Below are positions 32,634 through 41,359 of a DNA stretch of 64,000 nucleotides, piece after piece. The stretch is taken from assembly GCA_013339895.1 (NCBI GenBank), contig JABACO010000017.1, positions 3,853,315-3,917,314 on the forward strand. The letters are read 5' to 3'. The stretch comes from Ephydatia muelleri. Its lineage: Eukaryota > Porifera > Demospongiae > Spongillida > Spongillidae. Under the pieces are notes generated by a model. The model was given only the letters and a program-made list of their open reading frames with translations. It made no database searches and was not told the origin of the DNA. The translations under genes and the position numbers were made by a program. Position 1 is the first letter of the stretch. Each line of letters begins with the position of its first letter.

Positions 32634-35477
32634 ATGGAGGAGGCTCGGGTTTCGGCGCAAGGAGGGACGAGCAACCCGTTGGATACCATACTGGCCGCCA
32701 TTACAAGTTCGCAGCGGGAAACACGTGAGCTGCGAGCGGAACTGAGGGCGGCACAGGAGGAAGCGGCGGAGAGGGCAGCGAGGAAATCGGAGAAGCCGTA
32801 CCATTTCCAGAAGAAGGCTCACGAAGATCAGGCCTTTTTCAATGAGAGCGTAATGGATCACATCCTCGAGGCGGAGTCACAGCTGTCGCGCGCAGCTAGG
32901 CTCGTGGCCGACGGTCCAGCTAAAGTCGCCTTGGAGAAGGCCAAGCAGAGCCTGAAGCTCGGTAAGGACGCGCTGTCGCATAGGCAGAAATTGATTAAGT
33001 TGGCCGATCGTTCGGATTTTGGTTGGGCGGTGGTCAACGAGTACGAGGCTGACGCGTTGGCAGTCGACTCGGATGACGAGAAAAGGCTGGATAGGGCAGA
33101 AAGGGCGGCGGAGCGCAGGGCCAATGCGAAGAAAAGGAAGTCAGAAGATGCTGAGAGGGTGAAGAAGATGGAGCATGAGGCGCAAGACAGAGCTAAGGCA
33201 GCGGCGCGGTGGAGTGGAGCGGGAGTGGTGGCGGGAGCAGGAGCGCTCGGGAAGCCAGCGTTGCCTCGGGGTTCCGGCCCGGTGGTGTGCTATGGGTGCG
33301 GTGAGGCAGGTCACTTCAAGCGTGAATGCCCTAAGAAGTCGGTGGTTGCGTATCCCTTGGTAGTAGAACACAGTGGGGGTATATGTGGGGATACCAGTGC
33401 ACTTGGGGTGGGGGGTTCAGCTGCCCCTGATCAGGAAGCAGCACATGGTGAGGGTTTATCACCTGTTGTGTTGCAGGATGAGTTGTCCCTTGAGGGGTCA
33501 CATACTGTTGAGTTGTCACCTGAGGCAGGGACTGATGGGGATGAGTTAGCATGTACGCAGAGGTGCTGGGAGTATGAGGAAGTGGAGAAGAATAGTATGG
33601 CTGTTAAGGGCAGGTTAAGGCAGCATGTGGAGTATTGGGTAGAAGAGCTTCATGCTACACAATGGATCATTGACATGATTAGAGACGGGTACATGTTGCC
33701 ATTCCATGTGGAACCGCCAGCTTATAGAAGGGGCAATAAAAATACAGCCTACGCTAATAGCGTGTTTGTATGCAAGGCAGTAGCAGACTTGGTGGGAGGA
33801 GGGTTTGTGGAGGAGGTAACTGAACAGCCATTCATATGCAGCCCAGTGTCTGTAGTGGAGAACAGTGCGGGCAAGAAACGGTTGGTGGTGAACTTGAGAC
33901 ATGTCAACCAGTATTTACTGAAAAGAAAGTTTAAATATGAGGATTTACGAATAGCAATGATGCTTTTTAGCCAAGGTGAGCTCATGTTTAGTTTCGACTT
34001 GAAGTCCGGGTACCATCATGTGGATATTGCTAGGCATCATCGTAAGTATCTGGGTTTTGAGTGGGAGCGGCAATTTTACGTGTTTACAGTTTTACCTTTC
34101 GGGTTGGCATCGGCACCGTATGTGTTTACTAAGTTGTTACGGCCACTGGTAAAGCTGTGGCGGTCTAGAGGTTTAAAATGCCTCATGTATTTGGATGATG
34201 GGATTGTAGCCGTGAAGGGGAAGGAAAGTGCTGAAAAAGCTAGCATGTGGGTCAGGGGTTCTTTGGAAAGGGCTGGTTTTGTGATGAATGTGGATAAGTC
34301 AGTGTGGACACCGTCTCACAGGGTAATGTGGTTGGGATTCAATATAGACCTGCTGGATGGGTATGTTTCTGTTCCCCGGGAAAAAGTAGATATGTTGGTG
34401 GCATTACTGCGGGCGGCTCTATTGTCCAGTTGGTTGAGGGCCAAACAGATAGCCAGTATAGTTGGCAGGATTATTTCAATGGGTATTGCGTTAGGCCCAG
34501 TGTCAAGGTTTATGACCAGAAATTTGTACGCTGTGTTAGAGTCCCGGTATGCTTGGTGCGATGTGCTAGAAGTGTCCCCGCAGGCGCGTGCGGAACTAGA
34601 GTTTTGGGTAGACTGCCTGCATAGTTATAACTCACAGCCAATATGGCATAGCCCTTCAGCAGTTAGAGTGGTGTACTCAGACGCTAGTGATACGGGGTAT
34701 GGAGGGTACACTGTGGAGCATGGCATGCACGTGGCCCATGGTAATTGGTTGCCAGAGGAAGCGGTGAAGAGCTCCACGTGGAGGGAGTTAGTGGCAGTTA
34801 GTAGAGTTTTGGATTCCATTGCTCCCAAGCTGCGGAATGTGAGGGTTAGGTGGTTCTCAGATAACCAGAATGTAGTGCGTATCATACAGGTTGGCAGTCG
34901 TAAGGCACATTTACAAGAGCAGGCCATGAGGGTGTTTGAAACATGTATCGCTTACCAAATTAGATTGGAGCCGGAGTGGTTACCACGGGAAGAAAACGAG
35001 TTAGCGGACTTCATTAGTCGTATCATAGATTACGATGATTGGCAGGTAGATCCAGAGTGTTTCTATGATTTAGATGGCATTTGGGGTCCCCATTCTATAG
35101 ATAGGTTTGCTGACAACTATAACTCGCAGCTTCCGCGGTTTAATTCTCGTTTTGCATGCCCTGGGACTGAGGCTGTGGATGCATTTACGGTGGATTGGGG
35201 TGGTGGGGAGAACAACTGGTGGTGTCCACCGCCATCATTAGTGGTGAGGGTGATGAAGCACGCTGAAGTGTGTCATGCTAGTGGTACACTTGTAGTGCCA
35301 TGCTGGGAGTCAGCTCCCTTTTGGCCTTTGTTGTGCACTGATGGCATGGGTTATGCATCTTTTGTAGTAGATGTAAGAATGGTACCTGCATGTACGCTGC
35401 AGGGGAGATCGGGTGGTAATTTGTTTGGAGAGTGCAGGCTTAGCGATCGTCTGCTGGCCTTGAAGGTGGGTTTTTAG
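32634..35477 (+). CDS. Gag-like / reverse transcriptase / RNase H polyprotein of Ngaro element (947 aa)
   Basis: Start chosen at the ATG at 32634, immediately after A1 (the upstream GTG at 32613 lies inside the repeat). Residues 1-210 are a charged, coiled-coil-like Gag region; a CCHC zinc knuckle follows at about 219-232 (CYGCGEAGHFKREC). Reverse transcriptase runs from about 320 to 610, with FDLKSGYHHVDI, VLPFGLASAP, the YLDD active site (about 519-522) and LGF. RNase H runs from about 675 to 800: YSDAS, the Glu of WREL, SDNQNVV and the Asp of ELADFISR. The tail (WGPHSIDRFADNYNSQLPRF, ENNWWCPPPSLVVRVMKH) is typical of DIRS-order RT proteins. All catalytic acids are present. The product would copy the element's RNA into DNA. 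Confidence 0.93.
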   Translation: MEEARVSAQGGTSNPLDTILAAITSSQRETRELRAELRAAQEEAAERAARKSEKPYHFQKKAHEDQAFFNESVMDHILEAESQLSRAARLVADGPAKVALEKAKQSLKLGKDALSHRQKLIKLADRSDFGWAVVNEYEADALAVDSDDEKRLDRAERAAERRANAKKRKSEDAERVKKMEHEAQDRAKAAARWSGAGVVAGAGALGKPALPRGSGPVVCYGCGEAGHFKRECPKKSVVAYPLVVEHSGGICGDTSALGVGGSAAPDQEAAHGEGLSPVVLQDELSLEGSHTVELSPEAGTDGDELACTQRCWEYEEVEKNSMAVKGRLRQHVEYWVEELHATQWIIDMIRDGYMLPFHVEPPAYRRGNKNTAYANSVFVCKAVADLVGGGFVEEVTEQPFICSPVSVVENSAGKKRLVVNLRHVNQYLLKRKFKYEDLRIAMMLFSQGELMFSFDLKSGYHHVDIARHHRKYLGFEWERQFYVFTVLPFGLASAPYVFTKLLRPLVKLWRSRGLKCLMYLDDGIVAVKGKESAEKASMWVRGSLERAGFVMNVDKSVWTPSHRVMWLGFNIDLLDGYVSVPREKVDMLVALLRAALLSSWLRAKQIASIVGRIISMGIALGPVSRFMTRNLYAVLESRYAWCDVLEVSPQARAELEFWVDCLHSYNSQPIWHSPSAVRVVYSDASDTGYGGYTVEHGMHVAHGNWLPEEAVKSSTWRELVAVSRVLDSIAPKLRNVRVRWFSDNQNVVRIIQVGSRKAHLQEQAMRVFETCIAYQIRLEPEWLPREENELADFISRIIDYDDWQVDPECFYDLDGIWGPHSIDRFADNYNSQLPRFNSRFACPGTEAVDAFTVDWGGGENNWWCPPPSLVVRVMKHAEVCHASGTLVVPCWESAPFWPLLCTDGMGYASFVVDVRMVPACTLQGRSGGNLFGECRLSDRLLALKVGF

Positions 35478-35564
35478 TATGACCCTGTGTCCCTGTAAGG
35501 GGCAGTTTGGTCTTAGTTGTCACTATGTTTCAAGCTTTCAGCCAGTGTGGTAATATGTTGCCGG

Positions 35565-36000
35565 TGGCAGGATTGTGTTTTTTGTTCGACCAGTGTGGTC
35601 TTGTGTCTGCCGGGGGCAGGATTGTGATTTGTTAGACCAGTGTGGTCTTGTGTCTGCCGGGGGCAGGATCGTGTTTTGTTCGACCAGTGTGGTCTTGTGT
35701 CTGCCGGGGGCAGGATTGTCTGCATTCGACCAGTGTGGTCTTGTGTCTGCCGGGGGCAGGATTGCATTTTGTTCGACCATTGTGGTCTTGTGTCTGCCGG
35801 AGTGCAGGATTGCATTTTGTTCGACCAGCGTGGTCTTGTGTCTGCCGGGGGCAGGATTGTGTTTTATTCGACCAGTGTGGTCTTGTGTCTGCCGGGGGCA
35901 GGTTTGTCTGCATTCGACCAGTGTGGTCATTGTGCTGCCAGGGAGCAGGATTGGGTGTCATTGACCAGTGTGGTCAATGTGGCTGCCGGAGAGCAGTGAC
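35565..36000 (+). repeat. 47-bp minisatellite with two hairpins per unit
   Basis: About nine units start at 35588, 35635, 35682, 35728, 35775 and so on, each containing gaccagtgtggtc (a 5-bp-stem palindrome) and ctgccgggggcag (another 5-bp stem). It fills the gap between the two ORFs of the Ngaro element. It is open in several frames, giving Cys/Val-rich or Pro/His/Thr-rich shadow ORFs on both strands. Confidence 0.92.
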
Positions 36001-36153
36001 AGGCCCAGGGGGCCTAGGTTTGACCGTGGGTCAAACAGAACCCAGGGGGCCAGGTCAACGATGGTTGGACCGTGTGGCCCAAGAGGGTTGGCTTGGTGTA
36101 GCCTGGCCGTGCGGGTCAGGGTAGTCTATTGGATTCACTTCTCTTGTTTTCCC

Positions 36154-37164
36154 ATGGTAGATTTGGAAGCGGCAGGGGTTTGGTCGCGACTTGCAGATTT
36201 GAAGGACCCGGAGTTGCAGCGGTTGGCAAGGGAGGTCCCGGATACGCTGCTTAGCGGGAAGGCCGATAGTACAGTGAGAAAGTACATTGGTGCCTTCCAG
36301 AGATGGAAGCTTTGGGCAGAAGCCAGGCAGGGCGTTCCGAGTTTCCCTGCTCAGGAGGCTCACATAGTCCTCTACCTTCAACATCTTAGCCAGTCCGTGC
36401 AGTCAAAATCGGCAATAGAGGAGGCAGTGAATGCACTTTCCTGGCTACATCAGGTATCAGGGCTACCACCGGTGAGCAGTCTACCTTTGGTGCAGGCTGC
36501 TCTGGCAGGACATAGGCGTTTGTTGGCACAGCCGAAGGTGAGGAAGGAGCCGGTGACAGCGGAAATGCTGAAGGCGATGGTGGTGGCTGCAGGACCCGAA
36601 CCTTCCTTGTCGGAGGTCAGGTTGCTAGCTATTTGTTTGGTGGGGTTTGCGGGTTTTATGAGGTGCGAGGAGTTGCTGAAGCTGGAGTGCGCGGACGTGA
36701 AGTTTAAGGAGGAGGGTATGGTGTTGAGTATACGATCCAGTAAAACAGATCAGTTTAGAGAGGGTGACTCATTGCTGGTGGGGAGAACAGGTGCTATTAC
36801 GTGCCCGGTGCAGATGATGGAGAGATATTTTCGTATGGGTCACCTGAATGGAGAGTCGCATGACAGGGTTTTCAGGGCTATCGTCAACTCCAAGGGTGGG
36901 GAGACGCTGCGCAAGTCTGGTGGGCTGAGCTACTCCAGGCTGAGGGAGCTGCTGCTGGCGAAGATTGCTATGTTGGGTATGGACCCGCTGCAGTTTGGTA
37001 TGCATAGTTTAAGGGCGGGGGGTGCAACGGCTGCGGCTAATGCTGGGGTGCCTGATCGGCTGTTTAAGCGGCACGGCCGATGGCGGTCCGAGTCAGCTAA
37101 GGACGGCTACGTCAAGGACTCGGCGGGCAGTCGTCTATCTGTGTCTAAGAGTTTGGGGATTTAA
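36154..37164 (+). CDS. Tyrosine recombinase (integrase) of Ngaro element, about 336 aa
   Basis: Start chosen at the ATG at 36154 (cccATGg), which gives a compact protein starting MVDLEAAGVWSRLADL; the open frame continues back to 35968 through the minisatellite edge (GTG start, 398 codons). An N-terminal core-binding domain (about 30-130) is followed by the catalytic domain. The active site is complete: Arg170 (FMRCEELL), Lys197 (SSKTDQF), His284 and Arg287 (HSLRAGG), His307 (KRHGRW) and the nucleophile Tyr319 (DGYVKD). It would integrate the circular element DNA without target-site duplication. Spacing to the RT stop is 676 bp, so it may be translated from its own or a spliced transcript. 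Confidence 0.93.
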   Translation: MVDLEAAGVWSRLADLKDPELQRLAREVPDTLLSGKADSTVRKYIGAFQRWKLWAEARQGVPSFPAQEAHIVLYLQHLSQSVQSKSAIEEAVNALSWLHQVSGLPPVSSLPLVQAALAGHRRLLAQPKVRKEPVTAEMLKAMVVAAGPEPSLSEVRLLAICLVGFAGFMRCEELLKLECADVKFKEEGMVLSIRSSKTDQFREGDSLLVGRTGAITCPVQMMERYFRMGHLNGESHDRVFRAIVNSKGGETLRKSGGLSYSRLRELLLAKIAMLGMDPLQFGMHSLRAGGATAAANAGVPDRLFKRHGRWRSESAKDGYVKDSAGSRLSVSKSLGI

Positions 37165-37191
37165 CTATGCTTGCTTTGCTGTCGTTGTGTG

Positions 37192-37287
37192 CCTATGTTG
37201 TAATGTGCTGCGACGTGCGAATAGATGCTGGCACCAAATGTTGGTCAAGTGGGAAGGGTGATTACCATGTAGGGCATGTGACAGGAG
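37192..37287 (+). repeat. Split direct repeat B1 (96 bp)
   Basis: Starts cctatgttgtaatgtgctgc and ends gcatgtgacaggag. It abuts A2 without a gap; B2 is identical. Confidence 0.92.
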
Positions 37288-37469
37288 ATATATTTCCTGT
37301 CAGGTTGAAAGGATTGAATTAGACAGGAAATAAGCTCCTGTCTAAATATAGCCTGAATGGCGATTGGTTGGAAGGGTGAAACACGTGGTCGGAGGGTTGA
37401 TAAGGGAGTGAAGGGGTTATTGAGTCATTCTAGGCATTCTAAACGCACGTGGTGTGGCTTGCAGTTTTT
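37288..37469 (+). repeat. Split direct repeat A2 (182 bp)
   Basis: Identical by eye to A1 over 182 bp, beginning at the base after B1. Confidence 0.93.
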
Positions 37470-37882
37470 TCCCCTTGTATTGTGAGCACTTGCAGGTGAT
37501 CCTTGACAGACATAAAGCTGATGGAGGGAATCTGACGAAGAGGAGCTGTTTGTTGTTGTATCTGTGTGTATGTGGGAGAGCAGTTTAGTTAGAAATGTTT
37601 TTGCCCCAAATGGTGGAATTTTTTCCTTCAGAAGGTTTTTTCCACGGGGTTTTTCCAAGATCAGGTGTGGGCTCACCTGTTCTAAATATAGTTAGCTAGG
37701 TTTTCTTTATGCCCACTGCTCTTGTGTGTGTGTTATGTGTGTTATGTGTCTGGTTATTGGGTTCTGCTGGACAATCAGGACGGTGGTTCGGTATTGGATG
37801 ACTGCGGTGTGATGTCAGGACTGAGTGGTTGAAGATTGAGTGGCCGATCAGTTGTGTATATGCTTATGCGTTGTTGGTGGAT
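37470..37882 (+). other. Spacer between A2 and B2 of the Ngaro element
   Basis: 413 bp with no coding content that I recognise. It includes a short gtgtgttatgtgtgttatgtgtc repeat. It is part of the 3' terminus in the Ngaro layout. Confidence 0.6.
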
Positions 37883-37978
37883 CCTATGTTGTAATGTGCT
37901 GCGACGTGCGAATAGATGCTGGCACCAAATGTTGGTCAAGTGGGAAGGGTGATTACCATGTAGGGCATGTGACAGGAG
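37883..37978 (+). repeat. Split direct repeat B2 (96 bp), 3' end of element
   Basis: Identical by eye to B1. The host intron resumes at about 37979 (catcaacattt). Confidence 0.92.
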
Positions 37979-38097
37979 CATCAACATTTCTATTCAAGTT
38001 CAACAATTTAAACATCATTTTATTTATAATAAAATAGAACTAATACTGTATAAATTGTGCCTGCAGTGAATAAACTGTGTATGTGCATGTCACTTAC

Positions 38098-38175
38098 ATC
38101 TGCATAACCATTCAGCAAGTCAATGGCAGATTGGTGATGTGCCCTTCTTGCCAAATCCAATGGTGTTTCCATAGC
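38098..38175 (-). CDS. Ankyrin exon, short (26 codons)
   Basis: Reads AMETPLDLARRAHHQSAIDL, then LNGYAD, with acceptor CATCACAG and donor GTAAGT. It covers helix-turn-helix but lacks the usual last seven residues. Confidence 0.8.
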
Positions 38176-38278
38176 CTGTGATGCATCCATGATTAAACAA
38201 TCAGTGACACAGAAATCTCAATACGAATGCATCACATGAATGAATAATACATGCATAAACATTGCCTTCATTATGTAC

Positions 38279-38380
38279 CTTGTTTAGTGCAGTTATGTCT
38301 GCCTTTCCTTCATTATACAGTATCTTGATAATTTCTGTGCGGCCAAGTGCAGCTGCCCAGTGCATCGGTGTGTATCCACC
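38279..38380 (-). CDS. Ankyrin exon (34 codons)
   Basis: Reads GGYTPMHWAAALGRTEIIKI, then LYNEGKADITALN. Strong consensus (G-xTP-MHWAAA-xGR). Acceptor CATATAG, donor GTACAT; phase 0. Confidence 0.9.
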
Positions 38381-38869
38381 CTATATGGGCACCAAACGTG
38401 AGTGTGAGAAACCATATCATGTCATTCATTAATCATGCTCTTGGCGGGACAACTAATTCTACACAGCCAGTATAAAAGATTGATCCGTTTTATCCTGACC
38501 CCTTTGGAATATTAGTATTAGATGAATCAATTCGGAACGTAAATGTGAAAGACCATTTAAACAATGATTGTGTATATTAGTTTCAGTGTGTTGTGCAGTG
38601 TACTTACAGTGTTAAAGTATATTTGGCATATCTACAAATATGGGAGAAATACAAAGTATATATGTATATAAGATTTGGCGAGGAAGCCGCTCTAAATGCT
38701 GGGGGATTTTGGCATTGATCTCCAGGTGCATGGTCTCAATTAGGGTGCATAATTTCCTCTGAATATAGGTTTTGTTTTCAAATAAGTACTTCTAATACAC
38801 TAATTTGAGTTTTTTGGAACTGAAAATCGATTTTCGGTATCTATCTCTTATTTGACACTATGGTCGGGG

Positions 38870-39090
38870 ACCAAGAAACTAGGACATATCTTCAAAAATG
38901 GTACCAAAGCATCCAGGGGTTTGCATCCTTGTGGGGACTACAGGCACCTCAATGATGCCTCACTACCTGACCAGTGCCCAATGCACCACATTCTGAATAT
39001 CTCAACCTTCTTTGCCATGCAGCAAGAACGTTTTCTCCAAGATTCATATGCTAGAGTACCATGCACAGGTTGTTAGTTGCCACTGAGGAT
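38870..39090 (+). pseudogene. Ty3/gypsy reverse transcriptase fragment
   Basis: The stretch reads GLHPCGDYRHLNDASLPDQC with PMHHILNISTFFA, then a frame-broken KIHMLEYHAQ. It is the RPCGDYR-xLN-xxT-xPD-xYPxP block that opens gypsy reverse transcriptase. Only about 70 codons survive. Confidence 0.75.
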
Positions 39091-39566
39091 ATGATTAATT
39101 TATACGATGCATATGGAGAAATGAGCAATCACCAAGTTGTAGAAGTCTTGATTCTGATATTCCATTGCATGATTTCTGTTGTGCTTATTTAGAAAGACAA
39201 AATAAGTTTTTTTTTTGTGAATTATCCGTGACCTGTTTTTCTAAAATTTTAATATTGAAGAATAAGGGCTATTAATGATGCACAGCAAAAATCTATACTT
39301 GATAATTACTAACTAGACCACGATGATACCTTTACTTGTGGCAATGGAATCTTGCTCAGTATCCTATGTCATTACATTCTAAAGAAAAATACCCCCTTTA
39401 TATTGAAAGTTTTGGTCCTGGAGGCAAAATAGTGCTTTCCATACACAAGTACCCATTTTTCCTGACCTAATTACAGTATTCTACCAGCTATAAATCTTGA
39501 TTCATGATGGGTTTCAACAGATTCCGGTTCACTATACACCAGTGTGTTTTACTGTGGCTAAACCTC

Positions 39567-39881
39567 TCAGTTCCTGGAGGATTTATATTGTAATGGCCAC
39601 TGGTGCTGATTACTATTAAAAATGGAGGTCAATGCCATATATGGCGTTACTCTTATAACACCCCCTCGCTCGTCCACCAGCTCCAGTGGAAAAATGGCAC
39701 CCTCGTTCATTGGCCAAATGTTGAAGATTTTATCAGATGCAAGACGGATGTTTTTTGACAACGGATTCAGAATGTTGGTGAAAAGTTGACCTAGTTCATG
39801 CACCAAAGACGCACGCAACCTAAACCATAAGCTCCAAATATCTTCCTCAGACCGCTGCTGTGCAGCTGTGTTTAGTACCAC
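39567..39881 (-). CDS. Unrecognised ORF with transposon-like composition
   Basis: 104 codons from a GTG start: EEDIWSLWFRLRASLVHELG, KNIRLASDKIFNIWPMNEGA, LELVDERGGVIRVTPYMALT. Composition and smooth hydrophobic spacing look coding, but I recognise no family. It may be a piece of an element inserted in the 38.4-44.6-kb intron. Confidence 0.35.
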   Translation of the reverse strand: MVLNTAAQQRSEEDIWSLWFRLRASLVHELGQLFTNILNPLSKNIRLASDKIFNIWPMNEGAIFPLELVDERGGVIRVTPYMALTSIFNSNQHQWPLQYKSSRN

Positions 39882-39899
39882 AACAAAAAGACTCTAGAT

Positions 39900-41240
39900 G
39901 TACTTCCTTGATCCTTTCTGTAAGTTCCCTATTTATTTATTTTTATCTTCTTACTCCAGACTCAAGTCTGTGACATTCTGATGGGAGGAATGGGGACAGC
40001 AGGTTCCCCACAGAATTTATATCCCAAGCTCGACAGGGGATATACTTGCCACACCCCTTCCCCATCAGATAAACTCAAGTGAGGTAGAGAATAGACTGTA
40101 GCTTACCACATCCACCCAACACATATTAAATTTTAAGTCTACAACTACAGGGCTAGGGAAAGCAATTCAGTGGCATCCACATGGTACAGGGTCATTGGAA
40201 TGGGTCAAGTTTTCAGGCCATGACCTGACCACTTTTCACCAGCCTGATTGCAATATAGTATGAAAACGTATATTTTTATTGGTCCCATTAGTTATTATTC
40301 TTTTATTTGCTTTTTCTATTACAGATTTAATAGTTTATCTGGCTTGGTATGCATATAGTCAACTCATGGATTGCAACAAAGTGACCACAATTCTCATTTA
40401 CCGGATAGCAAAAAGCTTAATGAAGCAGCTAAGTTCAACTTGAATATTAAGGGCAAAACTTCAGTGGCACAAAATAAAAAGTGCTTTTCCTATCATCCTG
40501 ACCCATGTAAATTGGCGGGCAGGGGACTGGTGCCCTCCCTCCAACCCTCCCCCTGTTCTCTGCTGGCCTGACCACTCTTTAATTGCTTCCAACGGGCAAG
40601 TCTGCAGGTGGCCTTGTTGCTGTATTAAACCTGTGCAGCCACATCTACAAGGCACATTAAGTTATAATTACATCAACCCCAACCCCCTTGACATATAGTT
40701 AACATGTATTGTTGGTACTTTATTATTAATAGAATTTTTACCGTAGTCCACTTCCTGTACATACATGTACAGTACATGTAACCAGTCCATAGATTATACA
40801 GACTACAATCTATGCCAGATCCCATAGATACCAGACCTCTGTACACAGACTAACCATTATCCTGCAGGTCTGATAGCTATGGTAATCAGAGCAATCTCTC
40901 TTCTACAGAGGATATCATTGGATATGGCAGCAGGTCCATGTAAGTGTACACCTTTTGTGTGCCTGTGCATGTATGTATGTGCAGGATTAAACACCTTCTT
41001 AGTTTATTTAGCTTGCTCACTGTCCTGTACTAGTATCAGTTTTCTTATGGAAAGGCAAGGTTATATGTACATGTATTAGGCCAAGCCGGGCAATGGGCAT
41101 ACATATACATCGGGGCACACTGGCATACATACATGTACGTTCGGGCATACGATTAGAGTGTGGGGGGGAGGAGGGAGATAAATTTGTAGGCATGCAGCTA
41201 TACATACCTACAGCCATGTGCATGTGTGTGTGGTAGAGAT
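39900..41240. other. Intronic DNA, nothing recognised
   Basis: No family motifs. Contains tacatgtac words and the antisense shadow of the gypsy remnant beginning near 41.24 kb. Confidence 0.45.
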
Positions 41241-41359
41241 TTGCAGATCTTATGCTTTCAGGCTTTTCTACGAGTGACAGCATGCCTTGCAAGACCTTTT
41301 GCTGAGCTGTTACATGTACACATACCATCAGTTGCTTTCCAACCACTGGGGTTTTAAGA

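Larger units (their letters stand above)
32452..37978 (+). mobile_element. Ngaro-type tyrosine-recombinase retrotransposon, 5.5 kb, near intact
   Basis: Layout is A1 (32452-32633), gag-RT-RNaseH ORF, 47-bp minisatellite, tyrosine recombinase ORF, B1 (37192-37287) abutting A2 (37288-37469), a 413-bp spacer and B2 (37883-37978). A1/A2 (182 bp) and B1/B2 (96 bp) are identical by eye. This A1-internal-B1A2-B2 split direct repeat layout is the known termini type of Ngaro and PAT elements in the DIRS order; they integrate through a circular DNA by a tyrosine recombinase instead of a DDE integrase. There is no methyltransferase domain, which favours Ngaro. The element lies in sense opposite to the ankyrin gene, within its 22-kb intron. 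Both ORFs are open and the repeats identical, so it is young and possibly active. Confidence 0.93.
15791..38097 (-). other. 22.3-kb transposon-filled intron of the ankyrin-death gene
   Basis: The intron separates the linker exon at 15680 from the ankyrin exon at 38098. It contains copia, non-LTR, Ginger-like, palindrome, unclassified DNA transposon and Ngaro sequences, listed separately. No ankyrin-type exon was noticed inside it. Confidence 0.65.

Noticed and set aside
32858-34927. Several ORFs antisense or frame-shifted within the Ngaro RT gene
   Set aside because: The sense frame has a full set of catalytic motifs; the others are shadows.
35513-36124. Several overlapping ORFs on both strands, up to 160 codons
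   Set aside because: They arise because the 47-bp minisatellite lacks stops in several frames; none has non-repeat content.
32452-37978. Ordinary LTR retrotransposon
   Set aside because: The repeats are split (A1, B1A2, B2), there is no DDE integrase, and a tyrosine recombinase is present.
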